From CAYFLR01 sp964343805 (GTDB taxonomy: Bacteria; Bdellovibrionota_B; Oligoflexia; CAYFLR01), in the NCBI GenBank assembly GCA_964343805.1, contig CAYFLR010000088.1, forward strand, positions 1 through 17,532: DNA of 17,532 nt, read 5' to 3'. Positions 6,671 through 15,817 of the stretch are shown here, piece after piece (the stretch's first letter is position 1; each line of letters starts with the position of its first letter). The notes under the pieces are model-generated. The model worked only from the letters and a program-made list of their open reading frames with translations, did not search any database and was not told where the DNA came from. Position numbers and translations under genes: made by a program.

Positions 6671-8134
6671 ATGAAAACCATTTTCTTACTCATACTTTTT
6701 TTCTCACTCTCTCTGATTGGATCCTGCTCGAAAGACACTTCAGATGAAACCAATAATAATAATTCTATAAGTGATGGTTCCCCTTCAAATCAAAACAGTA
6801 ACAAAACCGAAGACACCGATGAGAAATCATCCGAACCTGCTAAATCAATATACATTAACCAAGGATTACCCCGCTTTCAGGGTATTAATTTGTCTAAGCT
6901 TGGCCAGAAAATATCACCTAAAGCCTCACCCAAGGCTTCACCTAAAATATCACCTAAACTTTTGCCCTCTTTAACACCTACGGGTGAGCTTGATCATTGT
7001 CTCCCTCTATTGGAACGGAAGTCAGATGCCTATATTTTAGCCGGTCTTTGTGCAGTTTCAAGTATGCTATCTGTTCTTTATTATGGTCAAAATGGTGGGG
7101 ATTTTAATGAAGATGGTGAGGTCAATTGTCATGATTTGGAATCTTCCAATGGGCAAGCGGGGGAGCTTCTCGCTGCTCTATGTAGCAAAGAAATAACTAA
7201 TAACGAAAAGGTCATCGAAATTGGTTTTGTCCATGATCCGGAACGAGAACACCTCTCTACTCTCCATCAGAAAGTGGGGGCAGTGAGTTTTAAAGCTGCT
7301 GCTGAAAATCCCCAAGGAGTAGGAATGTGGGATCGAGGTGGGACCAACTCTTATCCGATGAATTTAAGATATTGGCATACTAAGACGCCAGAGCAAACCT
7401 TTGATGATCTGCTTCCAATTATGGGTATGACTGCAGAGGATCCTTTTAACTCGGATCATTATATTCTTAACCCCACCGATTTGCCTGATGCAGAAATGCA
7501 TCTCTTTATTAGAAATGCGGACAATGATTTTGCTAAATGCTTAGAGGAACCAAATTCTGCAAATTGTGTTTCCCAAGAGGTATCTATTGATTTTGGGTCA
7601 GGACTCATTTTAGCGAGCAGTAAGAATATGCCTCTCCCTCTTTTCAATAGCAGCAGAGCCAAGCTTTGGAGTGATGACTATCTTTCTCCCTCACTGTTTA
7701 TTTTTGAAGGTAAATATAGTTTTGAAGAGGGGAGTGCTGGGCTGATGTTAAAGAAATACCCACTTCCAAGTGGTATCAAAGTAGATCTTTCTACCACGCG
7801 GGAAATGTATTTTCAATTTATTCAAAAGGAAGATGAAACTTGGTCTAAGATTATCTTTCTTGATGAGAACGGGGATGTTATCACTTTAGATAATTCCTCC
7901 CACCAGCAAGAGCTTACCTTATTAGGAGAAGGCTTTTGTGAAGTGATTGGAGAGGATGGCTCCTCCTGTGCTAAGTTGATGGACACCTCCTTCTACAATG
8001 GATTTTTTAAAGATCACTCAACTTTTGCAGGCACAAAGATAGGAGGAGGGGTTCCACTATCTATTGATTTTAGTAACCCACCTAAAAAGGTGGGAGTTGC
8101 CTTAAGAGAAAAGGAGTTATCTGATGGAAAATAG
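6671..8134 (+). CDS. Predicted lipoprotein with SPKx repeats and a single EF-hand loop
   Basis: The 487-residue product is exported and probably lipidated. The signal sequence MKTIFLLILFFSLSLIGSC gives an acceptable lipobox (IGSC, Cys19). A low-complexity linker rich in Asn, Ser, Asp and Glu follows, then four SPKx units (residues 82-97). A loop DFNEDGEVNCHD (144-155) has the DxNxDG spacing of an EF-hand/dockerin calcium site, related to the loops in the lipoprotein at 333-1685. The remaining 330 residues look like a globular beta-rich domain with scattered Cys and no family I recognise. The Shine-Dalgarno is weak (GGGGA, 6663-6667). The gene overlaps the next by 11 bases, so the two are probably co-translated. 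It likely faces the periplasm or cell surface. No function can be assigned. Confidence 0.82.
   Translation: MKTIFLLILFFSLSLIGSCSKDTSDETNNNNSISDGSPSNQNSNKTEDTDEKSSEPAKSIYINQGLPRFQGINLSKLGQKISPKASPKASPKISPKLLPSLTPTGELDHCLPLLERKSDAYILAGLCAVSSMLSVLYYGQNGGDFNEDGEVNCHDLESSNGQAGELLAALCSKEITNNEKVIEIGFVHDPEREHLSTLHQKVGAVSFKAAAENPQGVGMWDRGGTNSYPMNLRYWHTKTPEQTFDDLLPIMGMTAEDPFNSDHYILNPTDLPDAEMHLFIRNADNDFAKCLEEPNSANCVSQEVSIDFGSGLILASSKNMPLPLFNSSRAKLWSDDYLSPSLFIFEGKYSFEEGSAGLMLKKYPLPSGIKVDLSTTREMYFQFIQKEDETWSKIIFLDENGDVITLDNSSHQQELTLLGEGFCEVIGEDGSSCAKLMDTSFYNGFFKDHSTFAGTKIGGGVPLSIDFSNPPKKVGVALREKELSDGK
6914..6961 (+). repeat. Four tandem 12-base units encoding SPKA-SPKA-SPKI-SPKL
   Basis: Four in-frame 12-mers of the form TCA-CCY-AAR-NNN encode a Ser-Pro-Lys linker just after the lipoprotein anchor region. 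The first three codons of each unit are nearly invariant and the fourth varies. Such a tract can change length by slippage without breaking the frame. It probably acts as a flexible, positively charged spacer. Confidence 0.8.
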
Positions 8135-8492
8135 TGACGACCTAACTCAACTCATAGCACCTCATTTGTATATAGAAAATGTACCAGCTCCTGATCCTCA
8201 CCTTTTTTCTTTAGTTCATAAAACTCTGCTGAAAATAGAAAACACTCTAGATGAAGAAAAAATTGAGATAAATGATCCCAAAAGGGGGATTTTGACCACC
8301 AAGTGGTTTGGTGTCCATAAGGGTGAAGTCAAAGTGAAATTCGAAGTAGTAGTTTGGGATAAAGGCTTTCAAGTAGAGGGTTGGCAACAATTGGGTCTTA
8401 TTTTCAAGAAGTCAACCAAGACAAAGTGGGCTCGCCTCATGGAAAGGAAATTGATAAGTGCTATTTTAGATTCACTTGCTGTCCAAAGTTAG
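8124..8492 (+). CDS. Small protein of unknown function, possibly BamC/DUF3576-like fold
   Basis: A 122-residue product with no signal peptide. AAGGAG (8111-8116) lies 7 bases before the ATG, inside the end of the preceding lipoprotein gene, and the overlap is 11 bases. The central pattern is RGILTTKWFGVHKG, then KVKFEVVVW, then GFQVEGWQQ, then a C-terminal helix RLMERKLISAILDSL. It loosely recalls the 'G-x-I-x-T-x-W ... R-x-x-V-x-V ... V-x-V-x-x-Q ... helix' layout of BamC and DUF3576-like proteins. That is a weak resemblance of secondary structure, not an identification. Its pairing with the lipoprotein suggests a shared role. Its stop shares bases with the convergent gene at 8489-8773. Confidence 0.7.
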   Translation: MENSDDLTQLIAPHLYIENVPAPDPHLFSLVHKTLLKIENTLDEEKIEINDPKRGILTTKWFGVHKGEVKVKFEVVVWDKGFQVEGWQQLGLIFKKSTKTKWARLMERKLISAILDSLAVQS

Positions 8493-8773
8493 CTCCCAAA
8501 ACGAGCTCTATAAAAGGGATTTAACATTAAAAAAGGCTCAACCACGCTCGCCATATAGATAAAAGGCATCCAAGTAACAGGTACATAGGGAACAGTAGGG
8601 AGCATCATGTAGGATCCTCTGGTTTTTGCCATTTCTTTGCTATCTAATACCTTGGCACCTGGAAAAACATTCGTAATGTTCGATGATGATTTGACAATGG
8701 GTTCTTTTGCTTGAAGGCTCAAAGTGAGGTTTAGAGAAAGAAGAATTATAATTATCATTGTTAATTGTTTCAT
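8489..8773 (-). CDS. Small secreted protein with LDSKEMAKTRG motif
   Basis: A 94-residue protein with a clean signal peptide (residues 1-22, cut after SLQA). The mature part has KVLDSKEMAKTRGS (41-54). This resembles the 'L-[SD]-D-x-E-[LM]-x-x-x-R-G-[GS]' motif seen in small secreted proteobacterial proteins and, more distantly, in double-glycine bacteriocin leaders. The C-terminus is hydrophobic and rich in Pro, Tyr, Trp and Met, with no Cys. AAGGAG lies 6 bases before the ATG, and a near-consensus promoter lies just upstream. Its stop overlaps that of the convergent gene by 4 bases (8489-8492). The product may be an envelope-associated peptide or a processed peptide; I cannot choose. The export signals and promoter make the coding call fairly secure. 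Confidence 0.75.
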   Translation of the reverse strand: MKQLTMIIIILLSLNLTLSLQAKEPIVKSSSNITNVFPGAKVLDSKEMAKTRGSYMMLPTVPYVPVTWMPFIYMASVVEPFLMLNPFYRARFGS

Positions 8774-8815
8774 TTTGTACTCCTTGTTTAACTTTCAACA
8801 AATCTGATGATTTGG

Positions 8816-8844
8816 TTTATAGGATAAAAATGTACGTATGTCAA
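8816..8844 (-). promoter_or_regulatory. Near-consensus sigma70 promoter for the small secreted protein, TTGACA-N17-TATAAA
   Basis: Read on the minus strand: TTGACA (8844-8839), a 17-base spacer, TATAAA (8821-8816). The start of transcription would be near 8809, giving a leader of about 36 bases to ATG 8773. The spacer contains the palindrome TACGTA (8833-8838), next to the -35. Confidence 0.72.
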
Positions 8845-8864
8845 TAAAAAATTGTACGGTCGTA
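8833..8864. promoter_or_regulatory. Possible operator: paired TACG...CGTA palindromes
   Basis: TACGTA (8833-8838) and TACGGTCGTA (8855-8864) are both palindromic with TACG/CGTA arms. GTACG is repeated at 8832-8836 and 8854-8858, exactly 22 bases or two helical turns apart. They flank the -35 of the small-protein promoter and lie upstream of the glutamate synthase gene, so one regulator could act on both. This is weak evidence because the arms are short. Confidence 0.25.
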
Positions 8865-8912
8865 TTATTTCTGGGCTAACCTCATACATTTCCTTATTTT
8901 AATTCTTTACGA

Positions 8913-8918
8913 TATAAT
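8913..8918 (+). promoter_or_regulatory. Candidate -10 box TATAAT for the glutamate synthase gene
   Basis: A perfect TATAAT sits 51 bases before ATG 8969, but the -35 position (8890-8895, TTCCTT) matches poorly. A weak -35 would fit a gene needing an activator, such as nitrogen control, but no recognisable activator site is seen. The gene has a good Shine-Dalgarno (TAGGAG, 8955-8960). Confidence 0.4.
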
Positions 8919-8968
8919 GAATAATCTAAAATGGAGATAAGTGTATTTGAGATTTAGGAGAATATTGG

Positions 8969-11900
8969 ATGGAAAAAGAATCTGCCATTGTTAAAGGTTT
9001 TAGTAGACTAGAAGCATTCACTTCGAGAGATAATCTTATAAAGCAAAAACATTCCAGCTCCTCTTTATTAATGGGAATAGATAATAGAAGGGGTGAGGGA
9101 GCAGACCATCCTCATTTTCAAAACATAAAATCACTTATACCTAAGTCCAAAGTCTTTTTATTAAATGAAAACCAGCAGGAAATTTATCATAGTGATGCAG
9201 GTACGGCATTTTTGAAACCTTTTTTTAAAAAGTGGCTCTTTCCTATTGGTTCCAGCTTTACGGTACGTCCTACCTCATTAGACGATTTAAGTCGGTTTGT
9301 TGCTTATGTGAATAAAAATAACCTTACCTATACTATTAGAGGGGGAGGCTCTTGGCCCTTTGGTGGCGCTGTACCTTTGCACTCTGATATTATTCTCGAT
9401 TTATCAGCTCTCTCTTATATATCGCTCGACCAGGATAATAACTTGTTAACTGTGGGGGCAGGGGCCTCCTTTGCCAAAGTGAAGGAAGAGCTAGCAGATC
9501 ATCATTACACTTTGCTTCAAGATATAACCAATAAATTCGGAGGAACCCTCTGTGGCTGGATGTCTACTGGGGGAATTGGTCTAGGCAGTTTTAAATATGG
9601 TCATGTTAAAGAACAGGTGGAAGCACTTTTATGGATGCAGCCTTCTGGTCAAACTATCCAGGTTAATAAGACAGATCCTAATTTTGATCTTTTATTTGGA
9701 AGTGAAGGACAACTGGGAATCATTGCCGGTGCCATAATCAGGGTAAAACCTCAATCCTTCACCAATAAACCTTTTGCCTTTAGTTTTGAAAACAGCGCTA
9801 CTTCGATTAAGTTTCTTCAAGCGATAGGGGAGTGGAAACTTTCACCTACCACCGTACTTTACTTAAATGATGGACTTTTAAAAGCCATCAAGACTTCTCT
9901 AGAACAAGAATCTGCAGATCGCTTGCAGCAAGTGTTGAAAGAGGAGAATCCTTTAAAAATAGAAGAGGCTCAGAAACTCAATAACTGTATTTTAAAATTA
10001 GCAGATCTGAAGCATGTGGTGGTCCTTGAATTTGATGAAAAATCAGATTATTTACAGGCTATGAAGTTAGGTATCTTCTCTTCCCACAGTGAAGTGAAAC
10101 ACTTTCAAGAAATCTGGTTTAAAAGACTTACAACGAACGAGGCTCACCTTCTTTGGGATCATCGTTATCTCTCAGTGGCTATCAAAAGAAATGCCTCCGA
10201 TTTATTAGTGAGTGAAAATATTTTGCCTTTAGATAAACTAGAGGACTATATGCAGTGGGTGCATTCCACTCTCTCCAAATGGATTAATGAGCCGATTCAT
10301 TTTGAAGGTCATCTTTTAAAGGATGGCAGGGTGTTAGTGCAGGCACTGATTCTTTGTGATTTAAAACCCCTTAGAAACCTCTTTCATTATGCATTGGTTC
10401 CTCTCATTAGTCAGATGGCAGTTTCTATGGGTGGGGAAGTGTATGGCGTGGGGTTGCTCAATCTGCCCTTTTTAAAATATTATGGAAAAGAAAAAGATAT
10501 TCAGCAAAAAAGATACGCTAAACTTAAACTAGATCCACAGAAAAATATCGGCCAAGGTAAATTTATCAATAATAAGGGACAAACCCTGGCGTTGAAGCTC
10601 TATAAGACTCTGACCTTGACCCTTTTACTCCGAGTGGTTCCTCTTTTGTATAAAGGTTTCTTTCAAGAGTTGCCCGGCTGGCTGGATCGCATTGGCAAAA
10701 TCATTTGGCATGCTTCACGTAAAGTTTTCGTTTTTATTACTCCTGCTGAATCCGCTCCCATGACAAGTGAAATTGAAAAACTTACCTCGCTCTGTGTAGA
10801 GTGTGGTTCCTGTGAAGAAGTCTGTCCCACCAGTGAGGTTTTTGGCCGTTATGGTCTGGCCACTCCTATCACTCGGCGAAAAACAGCTGAAAAAATAAGC
10901 AAGCATCAAGCTATTTCCGAAGAGGAGGCTCGATCCTTTCTAATCTGTACCCGATGTAACAACTGTAATAGAGCTTGTCCTACCGGAATGTTCGATCTCG
11001 TTGAAAAAGAGTCTCTTTTTCAAACATGTTTAAAAGCGACAGAAGAGAAGAAAGATCAGTTTATAGAGAGGTTTTGGAGTGTCATTAAAGATTCTTCTCT
11101 CTATCGAGAATATACTCTTTCTGATCGGAACGATGAAAAATCTTATTTAGCCCATAACATAGAAATTAGTTACCCCAGGGGTTTTTCATACAGCAAACTC
11201 GTCATTGATAGTGATACCTGCATCCGTTGTGGAATGTGCTCCAATGAACATGCTTGTACCTATGGAGCAAGGCCTATACGTTTACGGGATATACCTTCTT
11301 TGGTGGAGAAAAGTTGTTCTTTGTGTTTTGCCTGCATTAACTATTGCCCTCAGAATAAAGAGCGTCAAAAAGAACGTAAATTAATCGAGCTACGTATTAA
11401 TAGCGCGGTTGACTTGGAAGAGAAAAATTATTGGCAAGAGCAAAAGAGGTGGGTGCAAGATACCACCACGGTAGAGCGCTCTCCTAATATCACCGATATG
11501 GCTGATAAATATGTAACTGAAAATATAATTATGGAAATAGATAAAGAGTCCTCCACCGGTCAAATTCCCGTATCCGGTATGGGGCAAGGAGACCGTCATA
11601 TGGGTATTGGATTTGATGCAGAGAGATTCTCTCATTTCCATATTGTAGGTCCTGCTCAAAACCGTCTGCATGAAGGGGATCCAGATGAGGAGCTTTCAGT
11701 TATTCTAGGAAGAAGAGACCGATATTGTCAGTTTGATAATGAGGGGAAAATAAAGAACCCTATTTATACTAAAATTAAACTGCACTCTCCCTTCCTATAT
11801 AATACGGTTCCTCTTTTTAGCCGAGGGGTGGTGGAATTGGCTTTCATTAAGGTGGCTCTACAGCAAGGAAGTCTGGCCTTTATGAAACTCTCTACCTTGC

Positions 11901-14526
11901 TAGAGCATTATGAATACTTTCGCAAAGAGGGTGGTTTTTCCTCTCTTCCTAATTGTATTGTTCCCCATGTGGATCAAGAGTTACTTCATCGCATTTTGGT
12001 GAATCCCCACATCAATAGAGATTTACTTATAGATCTGTGGAATATGCCCATGTTTGAAGTGAAATATCACAAAGAGATGGCGCAAACACTAAGATATATC
12101 AGAGGAAACGTAAAAGCACTGGGTAAACCTCGCCCGCTGTATGTAGGGTACCTGGAAGTCAGTGAGTATGATTTAATAGGTGAAATTACCGTTCTTCCCA
12201 GTATAAAACAAATGGTCGATGAATTTCTTAAAGAGGAAGTGGATGTACTCCATATTCATGGTTTAAGAAATAACGATGAGTATTTTGTAACCTCCAAGGC
12301 GGTTCGGGCTATTCATCAATACCTTTTAAGTCAAGGAAAAAGGCACGAGATATCCATCATAGCTTCAGGAGGAATCAGGCTTGCTTCTGATAGCCAGAAA
12401 ACCATTCAAAGAGGTGCGGAAGCCACCTTACTTGATTTTGCAGCTTTACTTGCTCTTGATCCTTTTAGCTATCGAGCGATGTTAGAAAATCAAAGTTCCA
12501 CTCCCGAATTGTTAAATCTAGATTTAGAAAGCACCGTCACTCGACTCAATAATCAAATGGAGTCTCGGAAGGTTCAGGTGCTTGAAGTTCTTGGAGCAGC
12601 GGGTTTTAAAGATATTAAAAAGACGGTGGGTGAAGAGGGACGGCTGATAGATTTTTATTCCATCGAAAACCGCCTGCAAAAAGATGTATTAGAAAATCAG
12701 AACCTCATTGGGCAATCAGCCGATCTGAATAAAGAATTAATAAAAAATGAATCCATTTTAAGTGAAAACATTCGTCCCTATCAATCACTGGCAAAGGATA
12801 TCGTTCCCCTCAAAAAACCCCATAATTTCTATAAACTCAGTGATGTAAATCAAAAGGTTTATCAGCGAGATCATGTTTGGCCAGGATCTATCATCGAGGT
12901 GATGGGAAAAATGGCTAGTGGTGATAAAAATATGCTCAGGCTGCGAAAAGTAAATGGCACGGGTCTGCTGGGTGATGGCTTTGATGTAATGAAAATCCTC
13001 TATCAAAGAGATCCAGATGATATTCAAGATGAACATTTAAATGATATCAATACCGCTCTCACACTGGATAAGAGTTTGACTCTTAGGGCTCCATGGATGT
13101 TCGGAGGGAAGTCTGTCGGATCCTTAGGTCTCGATTCATGGCGCTGTCATGTCATGGCTTCGAAGGCCTTAGGAATTCAGTTTGATACAGGAGAAGGTGG
13201 GTATCCCACCAGTTTCTTTTTAAACAGCAAAGGAGAGCCTGTATTTTTTACAGAGCCAGATATGCGTGAGATGATTCCTTTGTTTAAGCACAACACTTAT
13301 TACACAGCGGCAGATATAAAAAGAGTGTTGTTAAATAACGATATCAATGCTGATAATCATCCCTCCTTGTTTAAAACTTTGAATCAACTTCCATTACAAA
13401 AACCCCACCTCTTTTACCAAGTCATAAGCGAAAGTGAAGAGCCCTATGTAAGTACTGAACTTAAAACCGGCTTGTTCGGTGTTAAAAAAGAGACGATTAA
13501 AAAAGCTAAAAGAGTGATTATTGCCTACAGTCAAGGCGCCAAAATGGGAATTGGGGGGCATATATTAGCTGCGAAAGTGAATAAACTGGTAGCCTACCTG
13601 AGGGGGATCGAAGGTTTAGAAACCCTTAATTTAAAAAGAGCTCAAGAGCTGGTAAAACAAATTGAGATTCTAGAACAGGAAGCTGATCATCCCCTAAAAG
13701 AGGTGATTAAGGATAAGAAATCACTGCTGGGGAGTCTTGATAAAGGTGAGGTAGAAAAAGGTCTCAAAGAATTCTTGATTTCAATCGAAGAAACCATCTA
13801 TCAAAATCAGCAAACTGAATCTATTGATGAACTGATAGCAGAAAAGATCTTGAAACTCTGTGAAGACGTAATTTCTCATGCCTACTCTAGTATTATTTCT
13901 CCCTTTCCATTTCATAATTGTTATTCAATTGAAGATGTTAAGGCCTTTATTGATGTTCTTCATATGATCAATCCTGACGCGGCTGTCAGTGTTAAAGTAT
14001 CTCCTTCAGTGGATATCGAGTTTATCGCCGCCGGATTGGCTCGTATTTCAAAAGACAACACCTTGCTGGCTTTAGAAAAAAGATTCGGCAAGAACTATTT
14101 ATCTCTAGAAAACTTGACTCCAGAGGAAAGTCAGTTTGTTCATAAGTATGGCATGAAACTAGAAATATGGCTGGATGGTCCTAGAGGGGGAACTGGAGCT
14201 TCTCCAAACATTATCAAAGGACAAATGGGGATGCATATTGAGTATGCGGTCCCACTTATTCATGCGCGTCTAGTTAAAGATGGACTTCGTAATTGGGTTA
14301 ACTTTTTTGTCAGTGGTGGTATCCGTACTTATGAAGATGTTATCAAAAGCGTGGCCTTGGGAGCTGATGGGGTGATTTTCGGCACCGCTCCAATGGTTTC
14401 TATTGGCTGTGACCGGAATAGAAATTGCCATGATGGTTGTTCTCGAGGAATTGCCACCAGTAATCTGGATATGCAGCGATTAAGAAATATAGAGGTTAAT
14501 TCGAAGCAAATGATCAACGCTTTTAC
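8969..14526 (+). CDS. Giant glutamate synthase, N-terminal part: FAD oxidase, Fe-S and central/FMN domains (interrupted by gap)
   Basis: First 1,852 residues of a fused enzyme predicted to make glutamate from glutamine and 2-oxoglutarate. Residues about 95-265 form a GlcD-type FAD-binding domain (RGGGSWPFGG from 124, GSEGQLGII at 244); about 265-530 is a diverged FAD-oxidase C-terminal domain. A hydrophobic stretch near 545-590 may touch the membrane. CxxCxxCxxxC motifs begin at 609 and 660 (GlcF-like). CxxCxxCx5C at 751 and CxxCxxCxxxC at 783 form a ferredoxin-like pair. A glutamate synthase central-like region follows (ASGGIRLASD, 1132). The FMN barrel has TGEGG (1407), SQGAKMGIGG (1521), GPRGGTGASP (1737) and SGGIRTYEDV (1782). 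Cys1814, 1820 and 1824 form a 3Fe-4S-like motif. A helical insertion of about 90 residues lies at 1545-1645. ATG 8969 follows TAGGAG by 8 bases. The frame continues past the N run into the next entry; an apparent stop at 14588 is only an artefact of the gap length. Confidence 0.88.
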
Positions 14527-14536
14527 NNNNNNNNNN
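14527..14536. other. Assembly gap (10 N) near the end of the FMN domain
   Basis: Ten N. The left frame ends ...INAF plus two bases, and the right frame resumes as VKDIRELRGRFD, typical end-of-FMN-domain sequence. The frames do not join across exactly 10 bases; a true length of 3n+2 would join them. By comparison with GltB, about ten residues around 'ELM..LG' are missing, so the real gap is probably a few tens of bases. Confidence 0.9.
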
Positions 14537-15817
14537 GGGTCAAAGATATTAGAGAACTGCGAGGGCGTTTTGACAAGGTGCAGTGGCTAGGGCTTAAAGA
14601 GAGAGTGGATCTTAGAAATAGGCAGAACCTTGAATATCATAGTCGAAATCAAAATATCATCGATGAAAATGAACCGAGAAGAACAGCTCAAAGTAACTGC
14701 GGAGTTGCAGCACTTATTGGAACAGAACCCATTCCTCCCCATATTATGGATCAGGCTTTATACACAATGCAAAATCGAGGAATGGATGGAGTGGGAATAG
14801 GTAAGGCTCTTTGTTTTAATAAGCATCCCTACCACTATGCATTTCACCTTTTAGTTAAGGGTATAGAGGCGGTCCATAATTCACGAAGCGATGTGGTTTT
14901 ATATCGCAATAAGCTAGCAGAAATCATATTACAGGTTTTTATAGAGCCCGTTTTCGAAATCGAATCACTCCACGAGTTTGAACAGCATAGAGAAAAATAT
15001 AAAACTGATGATGAGGGGAATGAAAAGGACTTTCGCGAGTTTGGTGGAGATAATACTGATCCGGGAGATCTTTATCGCTTCTTTGTTAGAGCCAAAAAGA
15101 CACCTCTTCATGATTTTATCAGAAAGGATATTTTAAATGGAGAGCGTTATGCATATATAAAGGAGTATTTCGCTGAAATTGATGCTTCCAATTATGAAAA
15201 TGATCCACTCTTTATGAGAAAAGCCGAGGATCTATTTGTAGTGGCGGAGACCACACGATTATCGAAGATACTCTATACATACTCACCCACCGACTCTGTC
15301 TTAAAGACTTTTGGAGAAAACAAAGGCATTTCTTTTGAATCTATTGATGAACCTAGAGAAGAAGATTATTTCCAAACCACCGAATTTCTGAATATAGAAG
15401 GAATGAATTATGTAAAACTTTTGGCAGAATTCATTAATAAATTTCCTGTGGAAGAACATCCTAACCAGTACCAGATACGTGAGCAGAAGCTCGGGGTCGT
15501 GATGTCATGTGGACAAAACTTTGGTGTATGGAAAACTGCCGGCAGGGAAATTCCTTGGCAAACACCTGCGGCACCAAATAATATTATTCATGTTCGACTT
15601 GCAACTGGCTCCATAGTTGAGCAGATGAACTCTCATCCATTCACTAAACTGAACACGGCCCTCACTCATAATGGAGAAATAACTAATTACGAAACTCTCA
15701 AACAACGAGTGGAGCAGTTTGGTCTTAATCCATTAGCAACCACCGATACTGAGGTAGCCTCACTTAAATTTCATCTATTGGCTGATGAATTAAACTACCC
15801 TGACTGGGCTCTGTTTG
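14537..15817 (+). CDS. Giant glutamate synthase, middle part: end of FMN domain and class II glutamine amidotransferase (partial)
   Basis: Open from gap to gap. The first residues (VKDIRELRGRFDKVQWL) finish the FMN barrel, followed by a linker of about 35 residues. The glutamine amidotransferase then begins at SNCGVAALIG. The Cys at 14698-14700 matches the N-terminal nucleophile of class II amidotransferases, which release ammonia from glutamine. Further motifs in order are NRGMDGVGIG, HVRLATGSIVEQMNSHPF (substrate-binding Arg and HPF), THNGEITNYETL and ATTDTEVASL. The layout resembles archaeal-type separately encoded glutamate synthase amidotransferases. A charged insertion lies between the first two motifs. 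No in-frame ATG with a Shine-Dalgarno precedes the Cys. An in-frame GTG at 14578 exists but would start inside the FMN domain. This segment is therefore best read as a continuation of the upstream polypeptide. Confidence 0.85.

Noticed and set aside
8491..8507. Hairpin AGCTC-N7-GAGCT as a bidirectional terminator
   Set aside because: The stem is only 5 bp, has no following T run on either strand and lies in the coding end of the minus-strand gene.
11390..11671. Minus-strand open frames inside the giant gene (for example here and at 10715, 12785, 16643)
   Set aside because: They have no Shine-Dalgarno or domain content and overlap a strongly supported coding frame.
14578..14590. Separate gene starting at GTG 14578, and a stop at 14588-14590 ending the upstream gene
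   Set aside because: Both arise from treating the 10-N gap as real length. The in-frame sequence right after the gap already encodes the end of the FMN domain.
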